From positions 124,001 through 188,000 of the forward strand of contig NZ_JAVHTY010000002.1 of NCBI RefSeq assembly GCF_031085165.1: a stretch of DNA of 64,000 bases, in the 5' to 3' direction. Below the pieces are notes generated by a model. The model saw nothing but the letters and a program-made list of their open reading frames with translations. It was not told where the DNA came from and searched no databases. The position numbers and the translations under genes are program-made. Source of the DNA: Pseudomonas sp. 102515 (GTDB taxonomy: Bacteria > Pseudomonadota > Gammaproteobacteria > Pseudomonadales > Pseudomonadaceae). How positions within the stretch are numbered: the first letter of the stretch is position 1; every line of letters starts with the position of its first letter. This document shows, piece by piece, positions 17,525 to 25,853 of the stretch.

Positions 17525-18751
17525 TCAGGCCACGCGGATGCCGAGGAAGGTGAGATCGTCACGGCGAAGCTCGTCGCCTTGCCAGCGAGCGAGGTCCTCG
17601 CTGAGTTGCGCACAGAAGGCCGCGGTGGGCGCCGCGCGCGACTCGGTCAACCGGGCCAGGGCACGGCGCTTGCCGAAGGAGGTGCGCCGCGGGCCGCCGA
17701 TCTGGTCGATCAGGCCATCGGTGGTGGCGAACAGCAGGCTGCCCGGCTGCAGAGGCAGGGTGGTGGCCGGCCAGCACTGGTCGAGCGGGCTGTCGGCGTA
17801 GCCGATGCCCAGGCGCAGCGGCGCCAGGGTCAGGGCGTCCATGGCGTCGGGCGCCAGCAGGTGGAGCGGCATCCGGGCACCGGCGTAGGTCAGGCTGTGG
17901 CCGCGTCGGTCGACCCAGAAGCAGGCCAGGTCCAGGCCGTCGTTGGATTCGGAGATGCCCCCGGACTGCCCCAGCATCGCCTTGACGCTGGCGTTGATCG
18001 TCGCCAGCAGGGCCGAGGGATCGCGCGGCCCCAGCTGTTGCAGGGCCTGGGTCAGGGACGCCGAGGCGATCAGGGTCATGAAGGCGCCGGGCACGCCGTG
18101 GCCGGTGCAGTCGGCGATGGCGCCGAACCAGCCGTCTTCATGCTGGGCGAAGTGATAGAAGTCGCCGCCGACCACGTCACGCGGTTGCCAGACCAGGGTG
18201 GCATCCTGCTCCATCACCGCCAAGGCCTCGCGCGAGCTGCGCAGCATGGCGCGCTGGATGACGCTGGCGTATTCGATGCTGTGCATGATCTGGCGATTCT
18301 TCTCGGCCTGCAGGTCCGAGACCATGCGCATCAGCTGCACGCCCAGGCCGAGCCCGGCGAAGCGCCCTTCGCGGGTGACGATGAAGCCGTCGGCCAGGGC
18401 CTTTTCGCCCACCTCGACGGTGCGCCGGGTCAGCTCCTCGATGGACAGGCCGGCGTCCACCACCAGCGGCTCCTTGTCCATGAAGGCGATGCAGCTCTTG
18501 CGATCATAGACTTCGCGGTGATACGGCTTGCTCATCTGCGAGAGAAAGATGTCGCGGTTGATCAGGCCGATCGGGCGGTCGTGCTCGATCACCGCGAGGC
18601 TGGTGATCTCGCGGCGTTCGTTGAACAGGTCCATGACCATGGCGTTGGTGTGCTCGGCCTCGACGGCGGGCCACTGGCTGCAGAGGTCGAGGGCGCAGCG
18701 TTGACTGGGGCGGGAGGCGGAACGCGAAGAGGGCAGGGGAGCGGACGACAT
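17525..18751 (-). CDS. SpoIIE/PP2C-type phosphatase with CBS-like input domain (SiaA equivalent)
   Basis: 408 aa. The C-terminal PP2C domain (about 175-405) has metal-ligand motifs VVGGDFYHF, IADCTGHGVPGAFMTL, TTDGLIDQIGG and RRDDLTFLGI, so it should dephosphorylate the SiaC-like protein. The N-terminal part (about 25-140) is a CBS-pair-like region (SLAVIEHDRPIGLINRDIFL, ADGFIVTREGRFAGLGLG), then a short coiled coil. No membrane segment exists. P. aeruginosa SiaA instead is a membrane protein with a periplasmic sensor and HAMP. The operon is therefore probably controlled by a cytosolic ligand, perhaps a nucleotide. It is the first gene of the four-gene unit. Confidence 0.88.
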   Translation of the reverse strand: MSSAPLPSSRSASRPSQRCALDLCSQWPAVEAEHTNAMVMDLFNERREITSLAVIEHDRPIGLINRDIFLSQMSKPYHREVYDRKSCIAFMDKEPLVVDAGLSIEELTRRTVEVGEKALADGFIVTREGRFAGLGLGVQLMRMVSDLQAEKNRQIMHSIEYASVIQRAMLRSSREALAVMEQDATLVWQPRDVVGGDFYHFAQHEDGWFGAIADCTGHGVPGAFMTLIASASLTQALQQLGPRDPSALLATINASVKAMLGQSGGISESNDGLDLACFWVDRRGHSLTYAGARMPLHLLAPDAMDALTLAPLRLGIGYADSPLDQCWPATTLPLQPGSLLFATTDGLIDQIGGPRRTSFGKRRALARLTESRAAPTAAFCAQLSEDLARWQGDELRRDDLTFLGIRVA

Positions 18752-18862
18752 CGATACGAATCCGTTCTCGGGAGGTCGATGCAGCCTAGGCGCTCCGTGT
18801 TGAACTTTGATGACAGAAGCTGGCCAGGCGCCAGCATCGTGCTGGGCCTGGTCAGGTTGGCG

Positions 18863-21007
18863 TCAGCCGGTCAGGACACCGAGGGCGGCGCGGGTGAACG
18901 GCGGGGGTGGCACGGCGTTGAGCACCGCACCCTGGAGTACCAGGCCGCTGTGGGCGAACTGGCGCTGGGTGGCTTCGATTTCCTTGGCGGTGTTGCAGCC
19001 GTGGCGCGACACCAGCAGGCAGGTCCCGGCCTGGGCGGCCAGTAGCACGGCATCGGTCACCGCCAGCACCGGCGGGGTGTCGAGGATGACCAGCTCGTAG
19101 TCCTGCTGCAGGCCGCGCAGCAGCTCGGTACAGCGCGCGCTCATCAGCAATTCGGCCGGATTCGGCGGACGGATGCCCCCGACCAGGCAGTCCAGGCCGG
19201 GTATCGCCGAAGACTGTATCGCCTGCTCGGGCGTCGCCAGCCCCGCCAGCACCTCGGCCAGACCCGGGCGACGGGCCAGCTGCAGGCGTCGGTGCAGGCG
19301 CCCGCGCCGCAGGTCGGCATCCACCAGCAGCACCCGCATTCCGCCTTCGGCCAGCACCCGTGCCAGTTGTACGGCCACCGACGACTTGCCGGCCGCGGGG
19401 CTGGCGCTGGTGATCAGCAGCAGGTCGTTGCGCGCCTCGGTGCGGGCGAAGGCCAGGCTGGTACGCAGGATGCGCAAGGCTTCCTGGTAGCCGCTGTCGA
19501 GCGAGGTCTGCAGGGGCCCGCCGACCTGGCGACTCGACGCCAGCGGCAGTTGCGCCAGCACCGGCAGGCCGAGGTCTTCCAGGCCCTCGGCGTCTTCGAT
19601 ACCGCGCTCGAGACTGGCGCGCAGATAGACCCAGGCGCCGCCGGCCAGGCAGCCGAAGAGCAGGGCGCTGAGGATCAGCAGGGGCTTCTTGGGATAGACC
19701 GGGGCGATCTGGGTGTAGGCGCTGTCGATGATGCGCACATCGCTCACCGTGCCGGCGCGCACCACCGACAATTCCTGGATGCGCTTGCTGATCAGCGCAT
19801 AGACCTTGTCCGCCGCCTCCACTTCGCGCTGCAGGCGCAGCACCTCCTGCTGGGTCTGGGGCAACTTGGCCAGGCGCTGCTGCAGGGCCTGGCGCTCGCC
19901 GCTGAGCACCTGGCGGCGCGCCAGCAAGGTCTGGTACAGCGGATGGGTAGGGGTGAAGCGCAGGGCCAGAGCCAGCCGTTCCATTTCCAGGGCCGACAGC
20001 TGGCCGTCGAGATCCACTGCCTGGCGCAGCAGGCTGCGCCCCTCCTGGCCGATGGCGATGGAACCCTGCCGCCGCTGATAGCTGTCCAGCGCCTGGCGAC
20101 CTTCGGCCAGGCGCTGGTTCACCCGCGGCAACTCCTGGCGCAGGAAGGCCAGCTGCTGGGTGGATTCATCGGCGTTGCGGGTCACGTCCTGGCGCACATA
20201 GGTCTCGGTGATGCCGCGCAGGATGCGTTGCGCCCTGAGCGGATCGGTGTCCTGCAGCTTGATCGAGAGGATGCCCGAGCGCTTGCCGCGCTCGCTGACC
20301 ATGAGTCGTTCCTGTAGCGCCTGGATGGTCACGCCGCGGCGCTGCTTGACCAGGATGAATTCGGTGCCCGGATAGGCGTGCAGCTGGCCGATGTCCAGGC
20401 GCAGCTCGCCGGCGCTGGCCGGCTCGCCCAGACGGCCCTCCAGCAGCCGCTTGCCCTGGGCATCGCTCAGCAGGAAGCGATCCGGGGCCTCGGCGGTGAG
20501 GGTGAGTGGCTGGCCATAGAGGGCATCGGGCACGCTCAGGCTGGCGATGGTCAGCTGCTCGCCGCCCCAGCCGAACTGCCGGAGGCCGAACAGCGGCGGG
20601 GCCACGGCCTCACCGGCTTTCTCGTGGCGCCGGGCCAGCCAGTCGCCCAGCAGCGGCAGGCGCCGCGGGGTGACGCTCAGGTCCAGGCCCTCGGCGTCCA
20701 CGACCTCACCGACCACCCGCCGCGAGGTGAGCAGCTGCATCTCGGTGATGGCTTCCGGTGGCGGCAGTGGCCGGCCATTGTCGGATTCGTCCAGGCGCAC
20801 GATGCCGCGCTGGTATTCGATCTGCACCGTCGCCACCGCCTGATAGCGCGGCGCGGCCAGCTGGGTATAGGCCACGCCCAGCAAGGTGCAGAGGACCACG
20901 CAGGCCAGCAGGCCGCGGCGATGGCGCCAGAGGGCGGCGCAGTAGCGGGCGAACCCGATGTCCGCCGCCTGGATGGCAGCGGGTAGAGACTGATGCGACT
21001 TGTCCAT
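18863..21007 (-). CDS. Wzc-like polysaccharide co-polymerase / BY-kinase-type P-loop protein
   Basis: 714 aa from ATG at 21007 (an upstream in-frame ATG at 21109 has no better ribosome site). TM1 is at about 32-50 (GLLACVVLCTLLGVAYTQL), followed by a Wzz domain, long coiled coil (about 290-440, the GNVR region) and TM2 (about 462-482). The cytoplasmic ATPase has Walker A in SASPAAGKSSVAVQLA, Walker A' LLVDADLRRGRLHRR and Walker B LVILDTPPV. Such proteins set exopolysaccharide chain length. The usual C-terminal tyrosine cluster is missing: no Tyr occurs after QQDYELVIL, and the protein ends AALGVLTG. It diverges from two membrane-protein genes that probably belong to the same pathway. Confidence 0.85.
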   Translation of the reverse strand: MDKSHQSLPAAIQAADIGFARYCAALWRHRRGLLACVVLCTLLGVAYTQLAAPRYQAVATVQIEYQRGIVRLDESDNGRPLPPPEAITEMQLLTSRRVVGEVVDAEGLDLSVTPRRLPLLGDWLARRHEKAGEAVAPPLFGLRQFGWGGEQLTIASLSVPDALYGQPLTLTAEAPDRFLLSDAQGKRLLEGRLGEPASAGELRLDIGQLHAYPGTEFILVKQRRGVTIQALQERLMVSERGKRSGILSIKLQDTDPLRAQRILRGITETYVRQDVTRNADESTQQLAFLRQELPRVNQRLAEGRQALDSYQRRQGSIAIGQEGRSLLRQAVDLDGQLSALEMERLALALRFTPTHPLYQTLLARRQVLSGERQALQQRLAKLPQTQQEVLRLQREVEAADKVYALISKRIQELSVVRAGTVSDVRIIDSAYTQIAPVYPKKPLLILSALLFGCLAGGAWVYLRASLERGIEDAEGLEDLGLPVLAQLPLASSRQVGGPLQTSLDSGYQEALRILRTSLAFARTEARNDLLLITSASPAAGKSSVAVQLARVLAEGGMRVLLVDADLRRGRLHRRLQLARRPGLAEVLAGLATPEQAIQSSAIPGLDCLVGGIRPPNPAELLMSARCTELLRGLQQDYELVILDTPPVLAVTDAVLLAAQAGTCLLVSRHGCNTAKEIEATQRQFAHSGLVLQGAVLNAVPPPPFTRAALGVLTG

Positions 21008-21557
21008 GCAGGAGCGGGCCTTGGGCAGGTACGGAGGAGGACAGCCGTCGCGGCCGATACCTGTCTGGGGTGGACGGTGATCGGCGAACCGGGGGCGGAA
21101 TCTTTGCATCCATTGGTGCCGCTGGGCGCTGGATCAAGGATCTGCGCCTTGCGGCTGGTGTGCTGCGTCGACTCTAAGCGAAAGCAAAAGCCAAAAATGT
21201 GACACCCCGTGCAGAACGCGACGGATGCCGGCTTGGCAGCGTCAAGGTGCTAGGGCAGTCTTCTTTGCGACCTGTCATACCTGCCGACGACTCGCCGGGG
21301 CAGGCCCTGTTTCCTCGTCCCCTCCGTGGGGTCGTCGAGCCAGTCTTTGCGTTAAGCGTCGTCGCCTCCTTGGCGACGCCGTGTTCCTGACGGCTTCCTG
21401 AATGTAGTCAGCGGTTGAAGCCCGGTTACCCGCCTGCGTGGCCTTACGCCCGCGCGCGGTCCTGTACCGGTTGTACCAGGCCTGCGGAGGGTAGCGCCCT
21501 GGTTCTTCACTGCCCTGGACGGCGTTCTCGACTGCATGGCTGTCAGGAGACAGGACA
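21008..21557. other. Non-coding divergent promoter region (550 bp)
   Basis: No convincing gene on either strand. It must hold the promoters of the Wzc-like gene (leftward) and of the membrane-protein genes (rightward). A CGTCGCC/GGCGACG hairpin with a 5-base loop lies around 21359-21377. I did not find a JUMPstart/ops element. Confidence 0.5.
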
Positions 21558-23135
21558 ATGAGTGTGGCATCTGGCGTTACCCATTCCGGGGTCCGGGTTG
21601 GACGATGGCCGTTCTGGCTGGGCGGTCTGGCGGTTGGCCTGTTACTGCTGGTCGCGCTGCTCTGGCGCCTGCCGGATTTCCGCGACGGCACCGGGGCGCA
21701 GAATCTCGAAGCCAGTTATCACGTCCTGCTCAGTATCAATGCCCTGGACGAGTCCGGCGTGGCCCGGCACTGGTGGTTGCCCACGGTGACCCTGGGTGGC
21801 AGTCACGACAAGCGGGTGTCCTGGGGCGCGACCATTCCCACCCACAGCGGCGACTACGTCTACACCAGCTTCAGCAGCTACGGCTTCCTCGCGCCCTATT
21901 TCGGTCTCAAGGCCGCGGGCCTCTCGCCTTCGCTGCACAGCCTCGCGCTGTTCAACGCCGCCCTCGGCGCCCTGACGGCGCTGTTGCTGTTTCGCCTGCT
22001 GTACCTGGTACTGCGCAGCCATGGCACCACCCGCGCCCTGGCCGCCACGAGCGCGGTGCTGGGCTGCCTGATCGCGATCTTCAGTCGCGAGGCGCTGCTC
22101 TCCCAGGGCCTGCTCTACTGGGTGCAGAGTTTCTACCAGGTGCTGCTGCTGGCCAGTCTGCTGACCTTCTTCCACTACCTGCGGGCGCCGGCGAGCCAGC
22201 GCCAGCGCCTGGGCTGGCTGCTGGCCGGCCTGGTCTGCTTCGGCGCCCTGACCGAATGGACCGGCTACGTCTTCGGCGGCGGACTGGTCGTGCTGTTCTG
22301 GCTGCAGCGCCGGCACCTGCCGGAAGGCCGGCGGATGGCTTGGCGCCTGGCTTTCGCCACCGCACTGGCCGGCCTGCTGGTGCTGCTGCACTACAGCCTG
22401 GCGGCGGGCCTGCTGCCGACACTCAAGGCCTTTGCCCGGCGCTTTCTCGCCCGCAGCCCGAACAATGCCCACCTGGCCGACTTCTTCGCCGGCTACGGGC
22501 TGTCCTTCGGCCTGTTCCTGGCCGCGGTGGCCATCGCCCTGGGGGCGCTGCTCTGGAAGCGGAAGCGTCTGAACTGGCCGCGCAGCACCGCGCTGCTGCT
22601 GGTCGCCGCCAGCGTGCCGCTGCTGGAGAATCTGCTGCTGCTGCAGCACGCCACCCAGTTTTCCTTCGATCGCCTCAAGTTCATCTTTCCCGCCGCGCTG
22701 CTGCTCGGCCTGGCCTTCCTGGCCCTGAAGACCCCGGGGCGTGCCCTGCTCGCCGTGGTGCTGGTGGCCGCGGCCCTGCAGAACGGCCAGACCTATCGCC
22801 AGGACCTCGCCGGCTATGCCGGCTGGGGCGCCATCGACCGGCAGAACCAGGCGCTGGCGAGCCTGGTGAAAGGCCAGGTCGCGCTGGATTGCACCCTCAT
22901 CTCCACCGACATGACGGTGCGTGGCTACGCCACCCTGCTGTTCCACCGCAGCATCCACGAATTGCAGCGCCAGCCGCTGGACTACCACGGCGAGCCGGGC
23001 GCCTGTGGCGGGCTCTATCTGGAAGGCCGGGATTTCCGCGTCGACCTGCCCGAATACACCCGCGCCCGCCTGAGTCTGGCGGATGGCCGTCAACTGACCT
23101 ACGCCAAGGTCGAGGGTGACTGGCGCCTGCAATGA
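21558..23135 (+). CDS. Multi-spanning membrane protein, possible GT-C-type glycosyltransferase
   Basis: 525 aa with about ten hydrophobic helices spread over residues 18-440 and a soluble C-terminal tail of about 110 residues. The first extracytoplasmic loop (about 45-110: LEASYHVLLSINALDESG, HWWLPTVTLGG, YTSFSSYGFLAPYF) is long, as in GT-C enzymes that use polyprenyl-linked sugars. A CxxE/DxD-like acidic pair in that loop is not clear, so the family is uncertain. The start has GGAGACAGG upstream. The gene is followed 37 bases later by an O-antigen polymerase-like gene and diverges from the Wzc-like gene. A role in exopolysaccharide decoration is inferred from context only. Confidence 0.65.
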   Translation: MSVASGVTHSGVRVGRWPFWLGGLAVGLLLLVALLWRLPDFRDGTGAQNLEASYHVLLSINALDESGVARHWWLPTVTLGGSHDKRVSWGATIPTHSGDYVYTSFSSYGFLAPYFGLKAAGLSPSLHSLALFNAALGALTALLLFRLLYLVLRSHGTTRALAATSAVLGCLIAIFSREALLSQGLLYWVQSFYQVLLLASLLTFFHYLRAPASQRQRLGWLLAGLVCFGALTEWTGYVFGGGLVVLFWLQRRHLPEGRRMAWRLAFATALAGLLVLLHYSLAAGLLPTLKAFARRFLARSPNNAHLADFFAGYGLSFGLFLAAVAIALGALLWKRKRLNWPRSTALLLVAASVPLLENLLLLQHATQFSFDRLKFIFPAALLLGLAFLALKTPGRALLAVVLVAAALQNGQTYRQDLAGYAGWGAIDRQNQALASLVKGQVALDCTLISTDMTVRGYATLLFHRSIHELQRQPLDYHGEPGACGGLYLEGRDFRVDLPEYTRARLSLADGRQLTYAKVEGDWRLQ

Positions 23136-23172
23136 ACGCCTTATCCATGAACACGCTGCGAGGAAACCGGGT

Positions 23173-24444
23173 ATGCCGGGTACGCTGATCAATCGACTGA
23201 GTTTTCTGGCCCTGGGTGGCCTGATGGTCCTGCAGTTCGGCGTCTTCGAACAGAGCCCGACCAATCCGGTGGGCATCCGCTACGTGGGCGAGCTGTACCT
23301 GGCGATCTGCCTGGGCTTCTTCGCGCTCTTCACCCTGAGCACCTGGGATCGGCCGCAGCGCGACTATCGGCTGCTGATGGGCTTCTGCCTGTTTTCCACG
23401 GCGGTGTTCGTCGGCCTGCCGGCGGTGTTCGCCCAGCTGTTCTGGGGGCAGCCGCTGGTCTATGGCCTCATCGAGGAGCGGCGGGTGCTCTACTGCTTCA
23501 GCGCCTTTCTGGTCCTGTACCTGGCCAAGCGCCTGAACGCCGTGCAGTTCGAGAATCTGATCATCCTGGTCGGGCTGCTCTCGGCGCTGCTGTGCTGGCT
23601 GTCCTACTTCAAGATGCTGCCGGACCTGCGCGACGAGGTGAAGGACCTCAGCCGCCCCGGACGCGCCTCCACGGGGGCGGGCGCCATTTTCTTCGGCTAC
23701 TTCATCTGCATCTACTTCGCCGGTCGCGGGCGTTCCTTCCTCGACGGCCAGTTGCGGCCCAAGCTGCGCAACGGCCTGCTGGCGCTGTTCTTTCTGGCGA
23801 CCATCGTGGTGGTGTTGCAGACCCGCCAGCTGATCGTGGTCTGCCTGGTGTTCACCATCCTCGCCCTGCGCGCACGCCTGGTCGGCCCGGCGCTGTTCGG
23901 CGCCATCATCATCGCGCCGCTGATTCTCTATCCGCACCTCCTGGAAACCCTCGGCTTCAACCTGGATTTCTATGCGCGCTCGGTGCAGGAGGGCCCCACC
24001 GACAACGTCCGGGAAAACACCATTTCCCAGATCATCAACCACCTGCAGCTGTACAACGGCCTGCCCAGCGGCAGCCTCAGCCTGATGTGGAACGATGGCT
24101 TCAAGCCGATCTTCGGCGACTACTTCTTCCTCTCCGATGTCGGCATCTTCGGCACCGTGTTCCGCTTCGGCTTCCTGTCCGTCCTGGTGATTCCCATCGG
24201 CCTGGCGGTCCACTACCTGGTGGCGCGCAAGCTGAGCCGGGACCTTGAATTCACCCTGGCGGTGTTTCTCGCCTTCATGACCATCTGGCCGCTGCAGGGG
24301 CTGTTCGAATACCAGGGCACCGCGGCCCTGCTCTTCGTCATGCAGGCGCTGAAGACCTACCACGGCGCGCCCCAGTACGGGGTGGTGAGCCTGCAGGAAC
24401 GACCGGGGGCATTGCCGCCCGGTCGCCAGGTCTTGCCGATCTGA
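23173..24444 (+). CDS. O-antigen polymerase/ligase-like membrane protein
   Basis: 423 aa, starting at ATG 23173 behind GAGGAAACCG. There are about ten to eleven transmembrane helices. A large extracytoplasmic loop (about 265-325: YARSVQEGPTDNVRENTISQIINHLQ through SLMWNDGFKPIFGDYFFLSDVG) precedes the last helices, the layout of Wzy/WaaL-type proteins, whose catalytic loop lies in this position. Polymerisation of exopolysaccharide repeat units together with the Wzc-like protein is likely, but the family is too divergent to name. The C-terminal 30 residues are hydrophilic. Confidence 0.6.
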   Translation: MPGTLINRLSFLALGGLMVLQFGVFEQSPTNPVGIRYVGELYLAICLGFFALFTLSTWDRPQRDYRLLMGFCLFSTAVFVGLPAVFAQLFWGQPLVYGLIEERRVLYCFSAFLVLYLAKRLNAVQFENLIILVGLLSALLCWLSYFKMLPDLRDEVKDLSRPGRASTGAGAIFFGYFICIYFAGRGRSFLDGQLRPKLRNGLLALFFLATIVVVLQTRQLIVVCLVFTILALRARLVGPALFGAIIIAPLILYPHLLETLGFNLDFYARSVQEGPTDNVRENTISQIINHLQLYNGLPSGSLSLMWNDGFKPIFGDYFFLSDVGIFGTVFRFGFLSVLVIPIGLAVHYLVARKLSRDLEFTLAVFLAFMTIWPLQGLFEYQGTAALLFVMQALKTYHGAPQYGVVSLQERPGALPPGRQVLPI

Positions 24445-24453
24445 CTGTCTGCT

Positions 24454-25668
24454 CTAGCAGCCGGTCAGGCGCTCGACGCGGCGTTCGCCGGGAAAGAAGA
24501 AGGGGCGCAGGCGCACGCCCAGGCTGTTGCCGAAGAAGGCCGCCACCAGCCACAGCCAGCCGTGCAGGCTGCCCGAGGCGATGCCGCTGAAGTAGGCGCC
24601 GATGTTGCAGCCATAGGCGAGCCGCGCGCCATAGCCCAGCAGCAGGCCGCCGAGCACCGCCGCCACCAGCGACCGCACGGGGATGCGCAGGCTGGGGGCG
24701 AAGCGCCCCGCGAGGCCCGCGGCGGCCAGGGCGCCCAGCACGATGCCGAGATTCATCACGCTGGTGACGTCGAACCAGAAGGGCTCGGCCAGCGCCCGGG
24801 CGTTGGCCGGTTGCTGCCAGAAGGCCCAGCCGGAGACGTCCAGTCCGAACAGACCGGCACCCTTGGCGCCCCAGAGGGCGAAGGCCGAGGTGACGCCCCA
24901 GGGGCGACCAGCCAGGGCCAGGGTGACGAAGTTGAGCACGGCCAGGGCGATGGCGCCCCAGACCAGCGGCCAGTGGCCGCGCAGCAGGCGTGCCGCGCCC
25001 TGGTGTTCGCCAGGGACCGTGACTTCCAGCCCGCCGTGGCGACGGCGCTCCAGCACCACCGTGGTCCAGGCGATCAGGGCGAACAGCGCCAGGCTGACCA
25101 GGATGCCGGGCAGCACGCCCAGGCGGGTCACCAGGGAGGTGGGCGGCAGGCTGGGCAGGGCGAACCACCAACCCAGGTGCTGGGTGGCGATCAGCGAGCC
25201 GATGACGAAGAACAGCAGGGTCACCAGCATCCGCGCGTTGCCGCCACCGGCGGTGAACAGGGTGCCGGAGGCGCAGCCACCGCCCAGTTGCATGCCGATG
25301 CCGAACAGGAAGGCGCCGACCACCACCGAGGTGGACAGCGGCGAGACATTGCCGCGCACCGCCTCGCCGAACAGGCTGCCGGCGCCGAGGGCGGGAAAGA
25401 ACAGCAGCACCGCCAGGGCCAGCATCACCATCTGAGCGCGCAGGCCGGCGCCGCGGCGGTCGAGGATGAACACCCGCCAGGCCGAGGTGAAGCCGAAGGC
25501 GGCGTGATAGAGGGTCAGGCCCAGGGCGCCGCCGAGCAGTAGCAGGAGCGCCTGACGACCGCCCACGGCCTGGCCGAGAAAGACCATGCCCACGGCGAGC
25601 AGGCCGGTGGCCCAGAGCGCTGCCCAGGGCAGGCGAGGAGAGGAGAGCGTAGAGGTCTGCTGCATCAT
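24454..25668 (-). CDS. YeeE/YedE-family (TsuA-like) thiosulfate/sulfur-compound transporter
   Basis: 404 aa with about 12 hydrophobic segments in two YeeE/YedE repeats. Each repeat holds the family cysteine: GGGCASGTLFTAGGGN (Cys132) and YGCNIGAYFSG (about Cys358). In TsuA/YeeE these cysteines relay thiosulfate through the membrane channel. There is no TusA-like (yeeD) gene downstream; the convergent polymerase-like gene follows immediately. The start is one of two adjacent ATGs at 25668/25665 with only a weak ribosome site. A palindromic site lies 22-46 bases upstream of the start. Confidence 0.88.
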   Translation of the reverse strand: MMQQTSTLSSPRLPWAALWATGLLAVGMVFLGQAVGGRQALLLLLGGALGLTLYHAAFGFTSAWRVFILDRRGAGLRAQMVMLALAVLLFFPALGAGSLFGEAVRGNVSPLSTSVVVGAFLFGIGMQLGGGCASGTLFTAGGGNARMLVTLLFFVIGSLIATQHLGWWFALPSLPPTSLVTRLGVLPGILVSLALFALIAWTTVVLERRRHGGLEVTVPGEHQGAARLLRGHWPLVWGAIALAVLNFVTLALAGRPWGVTSAFALWGAKGAGLFGLDVSGWAFWQQPANARALAEPFWFDVTSVMNLGIVLGALAAAGLAGRFAPSLRIPVRSLVAAVLGGLLLGYGARLAYGCNIGAYFSGIASGSLHGWLWLVAAFFGNSLGVRLRPFFFPGERRVERLTGC

Positions 25669-25689
25669 GGTTCCGGTAGCTTCGAACTA

Positions 25690-25714
25690 AAGTCCGACCA
25701 TTTTAGTAGGACTT
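25690..25714. promoter_or_regulatory. Palindromic site in the YeeE-family transporter promoter
   Basis: AAGTCC (25690-25695) and GGACTT (25709-25714) form a perfect inverted repeat; nested CTAAA and TTTAG give a second symmetry. On the transporter's strand it reads AAGTCCTACTAAAATGGTCG followed by GACTT, loosely like Rrf2/IscR-type sites. A sulfur- or Fe-S-responsive repressor is a guess. Confidence 0.4.
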
Positions 25715-25853
25715 GCCCGGGAATCCCAGCCACCGGGCAGCTCTGGTTGAATGAAAAGGTTACATCGATATAGCCAGAAGTTATTGAGTGTTCAGGGCAG
25801 CCGTTTGGCCGGGGACGTGGTCAAAGCGGCCAAAGGAATCCCCTGGAGTCGCC

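Noticed and set aside
21642-23276. 544-codon glutamine-rich frame opposite the membrane protein gene
   Set aside because: Glutamine/arginine-rich antisense of a hydrophobic protein (CTG/CAG codons); the plus strand has a ribosome site and plausible membrane helices.
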